From: Emticicia sp037153985
GTDB lineage: Bacteria > Bacteroidota > Bacteroidia > Cytophagales > Spirosomataceae
NCBI RefSeq assembly: GCF_037153985.1
Contig: NZ_JBBAYI010000016.1
Span: forward strand, 1 to 64,000
Reading direction: 5' to 3'
Length of the DNA stretch: 64,000 nt
Of the stretch, positions 55,390 to 64,000 are shown one piece after another; position 1 is the stretch's first letter, and each line of letters begins with the position of its first letter. Position numbers and translations under genes: made by a program. The notes beneath the pieces are model-generated. The model saw only the letters and a program-made list of their open reading frames with translations. It had not been told where the DNA came from and ran no database searches.

Positions 55390-55863
55390 CTATCTGCTTA
55401 TTTCCAATACTTCTACTTCTACTAGTCCGGCAGGGGCCTGAATCTGCGCCATTTCGCCTACTTTTTTGCCGAATAAGCCTTTTCCAAAAGGAGAATTAAC
55501 AGAAATCTTACCTTGTTTCAAATCAGCTTCTTCTTCTGATACCAGCGTATAAGTCATCAAAGCTCCGTTTTTCTTATTTTTTATTTTTACTCTCGACAAC
55601 AACGATACTTTAGAGGTGTCAATAGTCGATTCATCTAAAATACGTGCATTGGCTACCAGTTCTTCTAATTTCGAAATTTCCATTTCCATCAAGCCTTGAG
55701 CATCTTTAGCCGCGTCGTATTCGGCGTTCTCAGACAAATCACCTTTGTCACGTGCTTCTGCAATCTGACGAGCAATATCAGCCCTTCCTTTGGTCTTGAG
55801 TTCGTGAAGTCTATTTTTTAGGTTATTATACCCTTCTTCGGTGTAATACTGGATTTTTGACAT
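55390..55863 (-). CDS. greA: Transcription elongation factor GreA
   Basis: A 157-residue protein starting at MSKIQYYTEEGY; the frame runs 15 codons further but those residues are not family-like. The N-terminal coiled coil (residues about 5-75) includes GDLSENAEYDAAKD with the catalytic acidic tip, and the C-terminal FKBP-like domain has NSPFGKGLFGKKVGEM. GreA stimulates RNA cleavage by backtracked RNA polymerase. Length is standard. It is a single gene and is closed by the shared hairpin at 55301. Confidence 0.95.
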   Translation of the reverse strand: MSKIQYYTEEGYNNLKNRLHELKTKGRADIARQIAEARDKGDLSENAEYDAAKDAQGLMEMEISKLEELVANARILDESTIDTSKVSLLSRVKIKNKKNGALMTYTLVSEEEADLKQGKISVNSPFGKGLFGKKVGEMAQIQAPAGLVEVEVLEISR

Positions 55864-56100
55864 ATCTCTTATAAATTTAAAAACCCCTTTTTGCTGAGGG
55901 GTGGACAAAAAAAGAACGGCGAAAATTCGACCGTTCCTGATAAAACTTGAAATTTTATCAAAGAAACTACCTGAATTTTACTCGAAAAAATACTTTATTT
56001 GCTCGATTTTGTTTCATTTGTGCAATTTAGATAACAAAGGTACAAAGATTTTTTGAAATTAAGTATTTTTGGAACTACTTAATTCTATAACGAAGAAAAA

Positions 56101-57012
56101 ATGAAAATAGTTTTTATGGGTACGCCAGACTTTGCCGTGGCGAGCTTGAAAAAATTGGTAGAGAATGGTTGCGAAGTTGTGGCTGTGGTAACAGCACCCG
56201 ACAAACCCTCAGGCAGAGGCTTGCTGATGCACGAAACACCTGTAAAGAAATATGCAGTTGCACAGGGGATACCTGTATTGCAACCTGAAAAACTCAGAAA
56301 CCCTGAGTTTTTGGAACAACTCAGAGGCTATAAGGCTGATTTACAGGTGGTTGTGGCTTTCAGGATGCTACCAGAGGTGGTCTGGAAAATGCCCTCAAAA
56401 GGCACTTTTAATTTGCATGGGTCAATATTGCCGCAGTATCGTGGAGCGGCCCCTATTAACTGGGCTGTAATTAACGGAGATACTGAAACAGGCGTAACTA
56501 CGTTTTTTATTAAGCAGGAGATTGACACAGGCAATATTATTTTCGTTGATAAAGAGCCTATTTTCCCTTATGATAATGCCGGCACAGTACATGACAGGCT
56601 AATGGAAAGGGGGGCTAATCTGGTACTGAAAACCGTAAAGGCTATCGAAGCAAACGATTACCCGCAGTTGCCTCAGGACATAAGTCAGGAATTAAGACCA
56701 GCTCCAAAAATATTTAAAGAAACCTGTGAAATTAACTGGAATCAGCCGGCAGCGCAGGTGCATAATTTTATTCGGGGGCTTTCGCCGTATCCGGCTGCAT
56801 GGACAACTCTGCAAGGGAAAATATGTAAAATTTACCAGTCTGAACTGACTGACACAGATGCGCCAGAAGCAAAAGCAGGAGAAATGCAGTCAGACGGAAA
56901 AACCTTTCTGGCATTCAAATGTGCCGATAAACTTCTGAAAATAAAAGAGCTTCAACTTGAAGGAAAAAAGAAAATGGGCGTAGAAGATTTTCTGAGGGGT
57001 TTCAGAATTTAG
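56101..57012 (+). CDS. fmt: Methionyl-tRNA formyltransferase
   Basis: A 303-residue enzyme that formylates initiator Met-tRNA using 10-formyl-THF. The catalytic Asn104, His106 and Asp142 lie in NLHGSILPQYRGAAPINWAV and EIDTGN, corresponding to the E. coli residues Asn106, His108 and Asp144. A C-terminal OB-like tRNA-binding domain follows from about residue 205. A TATTTTTG -7 element lies 30 bp upstream. The usual neighbour def (peptide deformylase) is absent from this window, so fmt is monocistronic here. Confidence 0.95.
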   Translation: MKIVFMGTPDFAVASLKKLVENGCEVVAVVTAPDKPSGRGLLMHETPVKKYAVAQGIPVLQPEKLRNPEFLEQLRGYKADLQVVVAFRMLPEVVWKMPSKGTFNLHGSILPQYRGAAPINWAVINGDTETGVTTFFIKQEIDTGNIIFVDKEPIFPYDNAGTVHDRLMERGANLVLKTVKAIEANDYPQLPQDISQELRPAPKIFKETCEINWNQPAAQVHNFIRGLSPYPAAWTTLQGKICKIYQSELTDTDAPEAKAGEMQSDGKTFLAFKCADKLLKIKELQLEGKKKMGVEDFLRGFRI

Positions 57013-57025
57013 AAAGAATATATAA

Positions 57026-57072
57026 AGGAATCCGTCCTTTGATAAGTTATTTTTATCAAAGGACGGATTCCT
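57026..57072. terminator. Bidirectional terminator after fmt
   Basis: Two perfect 20-bp arms (AGGAATCCGTCCTTTGATAA and its complement) surround a 7-nt loop. It ends 4 bp before the stop of the convergent lipoprotein gene at 57077, so it can serve both. Confidence 0.75.
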
Positions 57073-57076
57073 GCTT

Positions 57077-58402
57077 TTAGTTGGTATTAACTACTGTTGT
57101 AAAGTTGGCACTAACTTTCATGGTTTCATGAAGAATCACATTGCATTTTTCGTCAGCAGCATGGTCTGTACAAACGGTTCCGACAATCTGCCCTTTCATG
57201 ATAGTTTTGCCATCGGACTTATAAATTTTTTCAATAATCAGGTCGCCTTGTTCGCTCTTTTCTTCACGGCAATGCTTGTATATAGAAGACCCGCCTTTTT
57301 TCTTTGAGTAATGAATGGCACCAACGTAGGTGTCTTTTGTATTAAAAGAAAACTTGCCTGTTTTGAAATGCTCAGCATAAACATTGAGTAAATTAGACGA
57401 GTTGTCTTCAAACGACATATACAATATGCCTGAGCTGTATGCTGCATGAATGGTAATCTTGCTAGCTCCTGACCCATCTACGCTAAACGTATTCTCCTGA
57501 TGAATAAATAGATTGCTCACAAGCATCAATTTGGCTTTGCCTGCGTGCGATAACTCTACGCTAATAGCCACAGGATTATAGGCATCTTCTGGTTTTTTAC
57601 CCGGAGCTGTATACATAATAACTGCTTTATTTCCTTTATTGGCATAACCCAACAAGCCTGCTGATGGGTCTTTAGGCGCAGAGGTGGTGCAGTCAACGCC
57701 ATTCAGGTAAAGTTTGGCAATATCGGTGCGGTCTGCAACTTTTGGGGGTATCAGCGGATATAATAATTCTATGTCTGGTATTGGTTTAGAAGTGGTTGTC
57801 CAGGGCCATTCTCCATTTTCGAGGTATTCAACCGTTAGTTCTTTGGTTTGTGTTACTAACACGGTATCGTATTCTGGCACAAGACGATAACGGGTTACCA
57901 TTGACCACCAACTGAAATGCTTGATATAACCTGTAATGGTTTTCTGAGCTTTATCAACCACTAGCGGGCTGGTCATTTGCCATACTTTTTTCTGGTCCTG
58001 AAAAGCCAGTGCCATGTTATCTAGCGATGCGCCGTTAATTTCACGGTCGGTGTAATGATATGTAAAAGTAACAACTTTGGCAAATTCGCTACCATCAGGG
58101 CCGAACTCATATCCTGTGCCTACACCACCCCATGCTTTGTTTTCGACAGGACGAATGGTAATATTAGTTTCTTTGGTTACTGCTCCGGCCGGAAAAGTAA
58201 GGGTAAGTTTACCGTCAGAGGTTGTAATGCTGCCACCTTGTGGGCCAATCATTTTTGATGTAGTAGCACCCAGAGGTTTCCCTACTTCGGTTGGTGTTCC
58301 TGAAACAGGCTTATCAGGGTTAATGTTTTCCCGATTATTGTCACAGGAAAACAGGCCGACTAATACCAGTAAGGTAATAACAATAGCTTGTAATGTTTTC
58401 AT
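57077..58402 (-). CDS. Lipoprotein with ZU5-like domain
   Basis: A 441-residue SPII lipoprotein (lipobox LVGLFSC, then acidic DNNREN), starting at MKTLQAIVITLLV. Residues about 45-150 look like a ZU5 domain (IGPQGGSITTSDGKLTLTFPAGAV, ITIRPVENKAW), a beta-sandwich found in outer membrane and surface proteins. The remaining part is beta-rich and not recognised. Probably exposed at the outer membrane. No surface-anchoring T9SS domain is seen. It converges with fmt and is separated from it only by the terminator. Confidence 0.72.
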   Translation of the reverse strand: MKTLQAIVITLLVLVGLFSCDNNRENINPDKPVSGTPTEVGKPLGATTSKMIGPQGGSITTSDGKLTLTFPAGAVTKETNITIRPVENKAWGGVGTGYEFGPDGSEFAKVVTFTYHYTDREINGASLDNMALAFQDQKKVWQMTSPLVVDKAQKTITGYIKHFSWWSMVTRYRLVPEYDTVLVTQTKELTVEYLENGEWPWTTTSKPIPDIELLYPLIPPKVADRTDIAKLYLNGVDCTTSAPKDPSAGLLGYANKGNKAVIMYTAPGKKPEDAYNPVAISVELSHAGKAKLMLVSNLFIHQENTFSVDGSGASKITIHAAYSSGILYMSFEDNSSNLLNVYAEHFKTGKFSFNTKDTYVGAIHYSKKKGGSSIYKHCREEKSEQGDLIIEKIYKSDGKTIMKGQIVGTVCTDHAADEKCNVILHETMKVSANFTTVVNTN

Positions 58403-58592
58403 AATTGTTTTAAAGTAATAGCTTTTCATATAATGTGATGATGTCAAAAACATGATACAAACTTATATTACTTCATAGAGTATATGAATCGGTGTATGTA
58501 TGAACTGTATAATTGGCTTGTAGAAATGTAGGAACCATCTGATGAATTGTATGTGTAGATTGTTCAGAAATGAGCTTTATGGCTATTAAAAA

Positions 58593-58610
58593 AGGAGGGA
58601 AAACCCTCCT
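58593..58610 (-). terminator. Terminator of the LytTR two-component operon
   Basis: AGGAGGG and CCCTCCT pair around AAAA. On the minus strand the hairpin is followed by six T residues, so it ends the leftward transcript of the response regulator. Confidence 0.8.
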
Positions 58611-58642
58611 GAAACTATTGTTATCGGATATTTACGTTTTAG

Positions 58643-59431
58643 TTATTTTCCCATCCAGAGTTTAAAATCGCTTACCTTTTCGCGGCTAACTAAGGCTTGT
58701 TTGTTGTAAGAAGGGCGAAGCGTTAAAGCCAGACGACTTCCGAAATAAGGCTCCATTTTTTCAACGGCTTTGTGGGTTAATATCATGGCGCGGTTAATTC
58801 TGAAAAAACGTGCGGGGTCAAGGGTTTCAGCTATTTCATCTAAAGTGTAGTCGACCAGAAATTTCTGGTTAGTATGGGTTGTAAAGAAACTATATCTTTC
58901 GTCGGTAAAGAAGTAAGCAATTTCACCTACTTCAATAGAAAGTAGTTTCTGGTTCTGTTTTACCAGAAACCGCTCCCGATATTCGGGCGTAGCGTGCTTT
59001 TTGAGTTCGTCGAGTAATTTCTTGATACCACCTAACGAGTCCTGAGCAGGTTTTGAATGTACTTTTAAGGCTTCGTATTTGTTTAAACTACGTTGTAAAT
59101 CATCGCGATGTACAGGCTTTAATAAATAATCAATACTATTAACCTTGAAAGCCTGCAAGGCATATTCATCATAAGAAGTAGTGAAAATAACAGTACTTTT
59201 TACTTCTGTCCGATTGAAAATTTCAAAACTCTGTCCATCTGAAAGCTCAATGTCGAGAAAAATAAGGTCAGGGTCTGCATTCAGATTCGCTCTGTTTGTT
59301 TCCAGCCATTCAACGGTATCTTCTATGCTGTCGGTAACTCCTATTACATTGATTTCGGAAGTTATTTCATTTATTATTTTTTTCAAACGACGGACCGATA
59401 ACGCTTCGTCTTCAACAATCAATGCATTCAT
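58643..59431 (-). CDS. LytTR-family response regulator
   Basis: A 262-residue regulator with an N-terminal receiver domain (acidic VEDEA at 6-10, phosphoacceptor Asp60 in IFLDIELSDG) and a C-terminal LytTR DNA-binding domain (about 155-260: RFLVKQNQKLLSIEVGEIAYF, RFFRINRAMILTHKAVEKM). It should bind direct repeats upstream of its targets. The two LytS-type sensor kinases lie immediately upstream on the same strand, so it is probably phosphorylated by one or both. Confidence 0.93.
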   Translation of the reverse strand: MNALIVEDEALSVRRLKKIINEITSEINVIGVTDSIEDTVEWLETNRANLNADPDLIFLDIELSDGQSFEIFNRTEVKSTVIFTTSYDEYALQAFKVNSIDYLLKPVHRDDLQRSLNKYEALKVHSKPAQDSLGGIKKLLDELKKHATPEYRERFLVKQNQKLLSIEVGEIAYFFTDERYSFFTTHTNQKFLVDYTLDEIAETLDPARFFRINRAMILTHKAVEKMEPYFGSRLALTLRPSYNKQALVSREKVSDFKLWMGK

Positions 59432-59485
59432 GATAAACAGTAGTTCTTAAGTTAATTTTATTCAGATATTTAGTATAGCGTATTT

Positions 59486-60598
59486 TTACATGGACTTCAT
59501 AATCAGAGGTAATGTAACCGTGAAGTAATCTGGGCCGTTTTCGATAACAGGAGGACTTATTTCAGGTTTACTTTGTGCAAGCAGGCTATATTTTGCCTGA
59601 ATATTGGCTAAGCCTATTTGCGTTGACTCGAGGTTTTCAAGCCCCGACACACTTTTTCTCTGGAGGTTGTTCTGTACTTCCAGCAAACCATCATTAGTGG
59701 TGTTGATATTAATAGTGAGCGGGCGGCTTGGTCTGATAACATTGTGCTTGACGGCGTTCTCGACCAGTAGTTGTAAAGTTATGGGTGGAATCAGATGCCC
59801 CATGTATTTGTCGTTTACGCTAATGTTCAGATGCAGGCCATCGCCGTATCTGGTTTTAAGCAAATGATAATACGATTCAATGAAATTTAACTCATTGTTA
59901 AGGGTTGTCAGGTGGCTGGTGGTGTCGCCCTCAACGGTTGATTGATTGGCTTGTAACAAATAGCGATACACCCGTGCCATCTGGTCAACAAATTCTTCTG
60001 CCTTTTCCGAATCCTCAGTAATGAGTGTTGAAAGTGAATTAAGGCTGTTAAATAAAAAATGTGGGCTTATTTGTGCTTTCAGGCTTTGCAGTTGCCCCTG
60101 AATGTTTTCTTTCAGCAGTTTTTCTTTGTTTACCTCGTGTTGTTTCCAATGCCCAAGCGAGTGAAATGTTTCCTGAATAACCATTGTCAGTACAATGGCC
60201 ATCATGTTAATGACATATATAATGAGCAAGGTCATGTAGCTAAGTGTAGACCCAAAAAGCCTTAGACGGATGTATAAGGTAGCTACTAGCCCCAGAAAAA
60301 TAGCCGATAAAATGGCATGTGTAAGTACCGAAATGCCTACGCGTTGAATGGTTTGCCCCAAGCCTGCATACCGTTGAGCAATAAGGGTATTAACGTAGTT
60401 CTGAACTAAAAAGGTGCAGGTAAGAATAATCAGATTAAGAGAGGTTGCGCCCAGAAATGTTTTTATATCAGAAAAATAAGACGAGCCTACCAGCAAATAA
60501 CTAAAGAATACCAGAAACACAGGCATGGTAAGTAAGTAAGACCAGCTTGTCTTTGCCTCGGTTTTTTTGGTAAAATTATTTGCAAGCAGATTCTTCAT
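59486..60598 (-). CDS. LytS-type sensor histidine kinase, copy 1
   Basis: A 370-residue kinase with four predicted transmembrane helices (about 20-145), an HPK7/8-type H-box around His180 (SPHFLFNSLNSLS) and an HATPase_c domain without the usual G-boxes being strict (VENAVKHN as N-box, GLENLESTQIGLANI as the lid region). It is 54 bp upstream of the LytTR regulator gene. It is clearly paralogous with the gene at 60722 and is likely to sense a membrane or envelope cue. Confidence 0.92.
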   Translation of the reverse strand: MKNLLANNFTKKTEAKTSWSYLLTMPVFLVFFSYLLVGSSYFSDIKTFLGATSLNLIILTCTFLVQNYVNTLIAQRYAGLGQTIQRVGISVLTHAILSAIFLGLVATLYIRLRLFGSTLSYMTLLIIYVINMMAIVLTMVIQETFHSLGHWKQHEVNKEKLLKENIQGQLQSLKAQISPHFLFNSLNSLSTLITEDSEKAEEFVDQMARVYRYLLQANQSTVEGDTTSHLTTLNNELNFIESYYHLLKTRYGDGLHLNISVNDKYMGHLIPPITLQLLVENAVKHNVIRPSRPLTININTTNDGLLEVQNNLQRKSVSGLENLESTQIGLANIQAKYSLLAQSKPEISPPVIENGPDYFTVTLPLIMKSM

Positions 60599-60721
60599 AA
60601 ATCTATAAAATGAAACCTTTTCTATGGTTAACTAACAAAAATAAGTCAATTTAAGGCTGCTTTTAACTGATACCTTGTATCAAACTCAATAAAAACTGTA
60701 TGGATTGCATATTTTTGATTC

Positions 60722-61771
60722 CTAACTGGTGGGAAGTCTTTCTTTAATTACAGGCAGAATTACCGTAAAATGGGTATCATCTTTGATTACCTCCACGGGG
60801 TCGTCACAAATAAATGTGTACTTGGCCTGAAGGTTAGCTAGCAGGGCCTCCTGCATATCCATGCTCCGAATCTTTTTTTGCAGGTTGTTCTGTACCATAA
60901 CTCTTTTATCGGGTAGTACTTCAAGGCTGATGGTTAAAGGCTTGCTAACCGACATCATATTGTGTTTAATGGCATTATCGACAAGTATCTGGAGGCTTAA
61001 AGGAGGAATAATAATGCCTGAATGATTGGGCAGTTCAGGAAATACAAATTGCAGCCCGTCGCCATAACGTACCTTGAGCAGCCTTGTATAAATTTCCAGA
61101 AATTCGAGTTCGGTTGATAGGCTGGCAAATTCGACCTTTGCCGCTTGTAACATATACCTGTATATTCTGGAAAGGTCTTCAACAAAGCGTTCGGCTAACT
61201 CTTTGTTTTCGCCAATGAGCGATGAAAGCGTATTTAAACTATTGAACAGAAAATGAGGATTAACTTGCCCTTTCAAAGCATCGAACTGGCGTTGAAGGGT
61301 AATACGTTCCAGTTTTTCGTTTTCGGCCTGATGCTGTTTCCACTTTTCAAAAGCATAGAATAAACCTAAAGCAGCGCACAGGAAAACATCAAAGAAAAGC
61401 CCCAGTATCATGATAGGCCATATTTTTTGCCAGACAAACGCTACGCCAAGATAAGGTATAATGCTGTAAGCCCATACATCAAAAACAGCTAGCAGCATGG
61501 TCATGCTTCCGACTAATATAAGCATGATTAACAAACGTTGCTTTGTTTGATAAACCATCGGGAAACGGGCTATTACCCAGCGGATAGCCAGTGTTAGCAT
61601 GATAATGGAAAACCAGTATAGCACAAAAACGAGTTCTGTCCCGATAAGAAAGGTACGTAGGTTGGAGAAATAAGTTTCGCCAATAAAATAGTAGTTACCT
61701 GCAACAAAAAAGATGGGCATCATCGACAGATGATACCACCATTCATATTTTGAAAAAAAACTCGGCCTCAT
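60722..61771 (-). CDS. LytS-type sensor histidine kinase, copy 2
   Basis: A 349-residue paralogue of the preceding kinase, with four predicted transmembrane helices, H-box His173 (NPHFLFNSLNTLSSLI) and N-box VDNAIKHN. The two are separated by 123 bp on the same strand, with a shared downstream regulator. The N-terminal membrane regions have diverged more than the kinase cores. There is no separate response regulator for this copy in the window. Confidence 0.92.
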   Translation of the reverse strand: MRPSFFSKYEWWYHLSMMPIFFVAGNYYFIGETYFSNLRTFLIGTELVFVLYWFSIIMLTLAIRWVIARFPMVYQTKQRLLIMLILVGSMTMLLAVFDVWAYSIIPYLGVAFVWQKIWPIMILGLFFDVFLCAALGLFYAFEKWKQHQAENEKLERITLQRQFDALKGQVNPHFLFNSLNTLSSLIGENKELAERFVEDLSRIYRYMLQAAKVEFASLSTELEFLEIYTRLLKVRYGDGLQFVFPELPNHSGIIIPPLSLQILVDNAIKHNMMSVSKPLTISLEVLPDKRVMVQNNLQKKIRSMDMQEALLANLQAKYTFICDDPVEVIKDDTHFTVILPVIKERLPTS

Positions 61772-61967
61772 AAAATAGTATCAGCGTATTTTGAGGATAA
61801 TGCGCTCCAGCTAATCTTCAAAAATAACTATTTTATCAGCTATGTTTTCATAGAATAACTTTATGAACCTGCTTTTATGTATGAATTGATAAAAATGCTG
61901 TATGATTTGTATTTATTGCCGTTAAAATTACAGCGCAAACAAGGCAAGAGTCTGGCAAAAATGAAAA

Positions 61968-62007
61968 CAAAGTACTGCCTGACAGAAACAACCAAAGCAG
62001 TACCTTG
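61968..62007 (-). terminator. Hairpin after the small lipoprotein gene
   Basis: GTACTGC and GCAGTAC pair, extended to CAA/TTG with one mismatch, around an 18-nt loop. It lies just after the leftward stop at 62020. A T-run is not prominent, so termination is only probable. Confidence 0.45.
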
Positions 62008-62019
62008 AATATAATAACA

Positions 62020-62451
62020 TTATTTAACGGCCACTAGTGTAAAGGATTCTCCGGCTTCATCAACGCTGTTAACCATGAGTTTCTTATCTTTTATTTGTGC
62101 TACTCTTTCGCCTTCATAGAACAGGTCGATAGTGCCACTTCCGGGCGACACCACTACTCCTTCTACAAACTCAACCATAAACTCATCGTTAGTAGCTTTC
62201 TGACGGATATTAAGTTTCACATCTACTGTTGAGTCCGTTTTGCGGGTAATCTGAATAGAACCTTTAATGCTGGTTTCAGAAGCAGGTATGGTTTGACCCT
62301 GAAACACAATTTCTGTAAAATTATAATTGCCTGCTGCCTGAGTGGCTAGGTCAGGGGTGGGCGAGTCATGGTTTTTACATGAGCCAAGTAGCAAGGTAAA
62401 AATAGCTAATACACCTAATACTGATTTTAAAGAGTAACGTAATGCTTTCAT
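62020..62451 (-). CDS. Small lipoprotein of unknown function
   Basis: A 143-residue SPII lipoprotein: lipobox LLLGSC with Cys25. The mature 118 residues are beta-rich with no His/Cys motif and resemble small lipocalin-like or immunoglobulin-like Bacteroidota lipoproteins. I do not recognise the family. It is divergent from the large PKD lipoprotein gene, and 248 bp separate it from the kinase operon, so it is probably transcribed alone. Confidence 0.7.
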   Translation of the reverse strand: MKALRYSLKSVLGVLAIFTLLLGSCKNHDSPTPDLATQAAGNYNFTEIVFQGQTIPASETSIKGSIQITRKTDSTVDVKLNIRQKATNDEFMVEFVEGVVVSPGSGTIDLFYEGERVAQIKDKKLMVNSVDEAGESFTLVAVK

Positions 62452-62858
62452 TGTTGTTTACATAATTTTGTTTTGAATAAGAAAATACTGCTGTACAAAC
62501 TTGTTGTCAGCCATGCAAAGATGTAGGGTTTGGTAGGTATTATTAAATGTTGCACTGTCTGAAACCTCAATTTGGGTGCATGAATCAGCCATTTTTAGAC
62601 ATCAATTGCATAAAAACTCTCTCATACAGACATAAATATAAAAGCAATACTTGCTTGGTCAAATTTCTTCACTTCATCCTGATAATATAGCAGTTTAGCC
62701 ACCCGAATGCGCAGTTTAAGCCTAAACAGTTAGTTTAAACCTACACGGTCAGGATAATTTTGTGATGCTCAAGAAGTCAGAGGAAAATCTGTATCAGAAG
62801 TTTTAGAGCAATAAATCATCTGCCAGAATCCTCTTTACATGCTTGCTATTTATCAATT
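62452..62858. other. 407-bp intergenic region between divergent lipoprotein genes
   Basis: No open frame looks like a gene. The right part holds TAATTTTG at 62755-62762, a -7 match for the PKD lipoprotein gene. The region around 62600-62660 is AT-rich. I see no strong inverted repeats here. Confidence 0.45.
62755..62762 (+). promoter_or_regulatory. Putative -7 promoter element of the PKD lipoprotein gene
   Basis: TAATTTTG matches TAnnTTTG, but it lies 97 bp from the start codon at 62859, giving a long 5' leader. No good -33 box is visible. Confidence 0.3.
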
Positions 62859-64000
62859 ATGAAAAAGTTATCAAAAAAAATGAAAATCACTTCAACACTT
62901 TGGGCGTTGTTGCTGCTTGTAGGCAGTACGCTCGTATCATGTAAAGAAACCGAAGAAACACCTAAGCCTACACCTGACATACAACTGAAAGCACAGGCAG
63001 GCCCCGACCAAGATGTTTTACCTACAAAACTTGTTACTTTAGACGGCTCGGCTTCGACCGGAAAAGATAGTAAAACTTTTAACTGGATAATGATTAGGAA
63101 ACCCAGCAACAGCGATGCAACGTTGGCGCAGGCAAACACAGCAAAGCCCAACTTTACCCCTGATATTGTCGGATACTATGAATTTGAACTGACCGTAACC
63201 GATGGTTCAGAAAAAAGTCAGGACCGTATAAAGATAAAAGCAGAATATACTGAGCCTATTACGTTAGATAAACCTATTACCAGCAAAACACGTTTGTTTG
63301 ACCGCTTTATTGACCCCGTTAAAGCTGATTATCTGGTAACGAAAGATATTCCGGTAAGTGCTGAACTGACCATTGACCAAGGCGTAACAATGGCATTTGA
63401 CCGCGATAAAAGCCTTAGTATTGAAGAAAAGGGTACTATCAGCGCGTTGGGGGTAATCGAACAACGTATCAGGTTTACGGGTATTCAGGCCCAAAAAAGC
63501 TATTGGGCAGGTATAAAGCTATATTCTCCTAGTACTGCCAATGCTTTAGCTTTTGTTGATATTGAGTTCGGAGGTAGCAAAATTGCTTTTACCAATACAA
63601 AAGCAGGTTTGGCAATGTTTGGCAATAATAAGGCGCAGATAAGCCTCACAGATTGCAACTTTACAAGTAACGATGGTTATGGGTTGTATGTACAGAATGG
63701 CTCGGTGTTTCGTGCATTTGCTCGTAATAGCTTTGCCAAACAAACCGAAGCGGGTATTCTGATAGATGCCTATAATGCTACTTTGCTCGATGCGGCCTCG
63801 AAGTTTACAGGGGGTAATGGGCGCGACGTAGTGGAAATAAGTTCGTCAGATATTAAAGATGGGCAAAATGTGAGTTGGTCGGCTTTTGCAGATAAAACAC
63901 CTTATCGTTTGCTAGGTAATATGGCTATTGAAACAGGCTGGACACTCAAACCAGGAGTAATAGTAGAAGTAGCCAGAGATGCCATGATTAGTATTAACCG
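62859..64000 (+). CDS. PKD-domain lipoprotein with beta-helix region (partial)
   Basis: The frame is open to the window edge (380 complete codons seen, no stop), so the true length is unknown. It is an SPII lipoprotein (lipobox STLVSC, Cys28). Residues about 45-125 form a PKD-type domain (AGPDQDVLPTKLVTLDGSAS, DIVGYYEFELTVTDG). From about 140 on, the sequence has parallel beta-helix-like blocks with Asn/Gly turns (DCNFTSNDGYGLYVQNGSVF), as in pectin-lyase-like surface proteins. It is likely surface-exposed; a downstream T9SS domain could follow but lies outside the window. Confidence 0.75.
   Translation, partial: MKKLSKKMKITSTLWALLLLVGSTLVSCKETEETPKPTPDIQLKAQAGPDQDVLPTKLVTLDGSASTGKDSKTFNWIMIRKPSNSDATLAQANTAKPNFTPDIVGYYEFELTVTDGSEKSQDRIKIKAEYTEPITLDKPITSKTRLFDRFIDPVKADYLVTKDIPVSAELTIDQGVTMAFDRDKSLSIEEKGTISALGVIEQRIRFTGIQAQKSYWAGIKLYSPSTANALAFVDIEFGGSKIAFTNTKAGLAMFGNNKAQISLTDCNFTSNDGYGLYVQNGSVFRAFARNSFAKQTEAGILIDAYNATLLDAASKFTGGNGRDVVEISSSDIKDGQNVSWSAFADKTPYRLLGNMAIETGWTLKPGVIVEVARDAMISIN

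Noticed and set aside
1..64000. tRNA, rRNA, CRISPR array or insertion sequence
   Set aside because: I read the intergenic gaps for cloverleaf-like segments, repeat-spacer patterns and terminal inverted repeats with transposase frames and saw none. This was by eye, so a divergent tRNA could be missed.

Overview
The window is an ordinary, gene-dense stretch of chromosome from a Bacteroidota bacterium, most likely a member of the Cytophagales (Spirosomaceae-like). Evidence includes a gliding lipoprotein (gldH) next to a Cys-rich PSP1/RicT protein, a PorZ-like protein with a type IX secretion C-terminal domain, MacB/FtsX-type 800-residue permeases, many SPII lipoproteins, a PafA-type phosphatase, a carotene hydroxylase, AT-rich intergenic DNA, and TAnnTTTG -7 promoter elements instead of sigma70-type boxes. 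I see no rRNA, tRNA, CRISPR array, insertion sequence, integrase or prophage. The genus cannot be fixed from the sequence alone.

Layout. 0-13.4 kb: patatin lipase, polyprenyl diphosphate synthase, serine hydrolase, CrtZ-like hydroxylase, PafA-like phosphatase, a second di-iron hydroxylase, an exported propeller-like protein, an AI-2E family transporter, a small unknown protein, an FtsX-type permease with a regulatory-looking upstream region, and a divergent OxyR-type regulator. 13.4-27 kb: Upf1/IGHMBP2-like helicase, an S8 protease with a CUB domain overlapping a collar-domain protein, a Tat-exported NHL protein, a DEAD-box helicase, a lipoprotein and a membrane protein whose 3' ends share one perfect palindrome, GH20 hexosaminidase and a transglutaminase-like protein. 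27-32 kb: a 0.93 kb AT-rich gap, then a seven-PAS histidine kinase broken by a one-base frameshift, followed by its response regulator. 32-43.5 kb: N-acyl-D-amino-acid deacylase, YqgE, HNH nuclease, split YeeE/YedE pair, DUF6807 protein, dipeptide epimerase plus ComB-like phosphatase, DHFR, HemB, a LON-domain protein, GldH and RicT with a long Asn/Gln-rich tail. 43.5-57 kb: PurD, a putative metallopeptidase, a small membrane protein with CcsA/CcmF, a membrane protein, PorZ, M1 peptidase, MFS transporter, GreA and Fmt. 57-64 kb: a ZU5-like lipoprotein, a LytTR regulator with two paralogous LytS-type kinases, a small lipoprotein and the start of a PKD/beta-helix lipoprotein cut by the window edge.

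Much of the content is cell-envelope biology: export and gliding (gldH, porZ), murein or amino-acid salvage (epimerase, deacylase, hexosaminidase, LD-type and S8 hydrolases), phosphate scavenging (pafA), cytochrome maturation and envelope sensing. Convergent genes often abut with no spacer, and strong symmetrical hairpins end many transcripts. No clear undescribed multi-gene system was found. The most unusual items are the shared dual-stop palindrome, a paired inverted-repeat operator plus sigma54-like promoter before the FtsX permease, the Asn/Gln-rich RicT tail whose DNA is open in a second frame continuous with gldH, and the overlapping collar-protein/subtilase pair.
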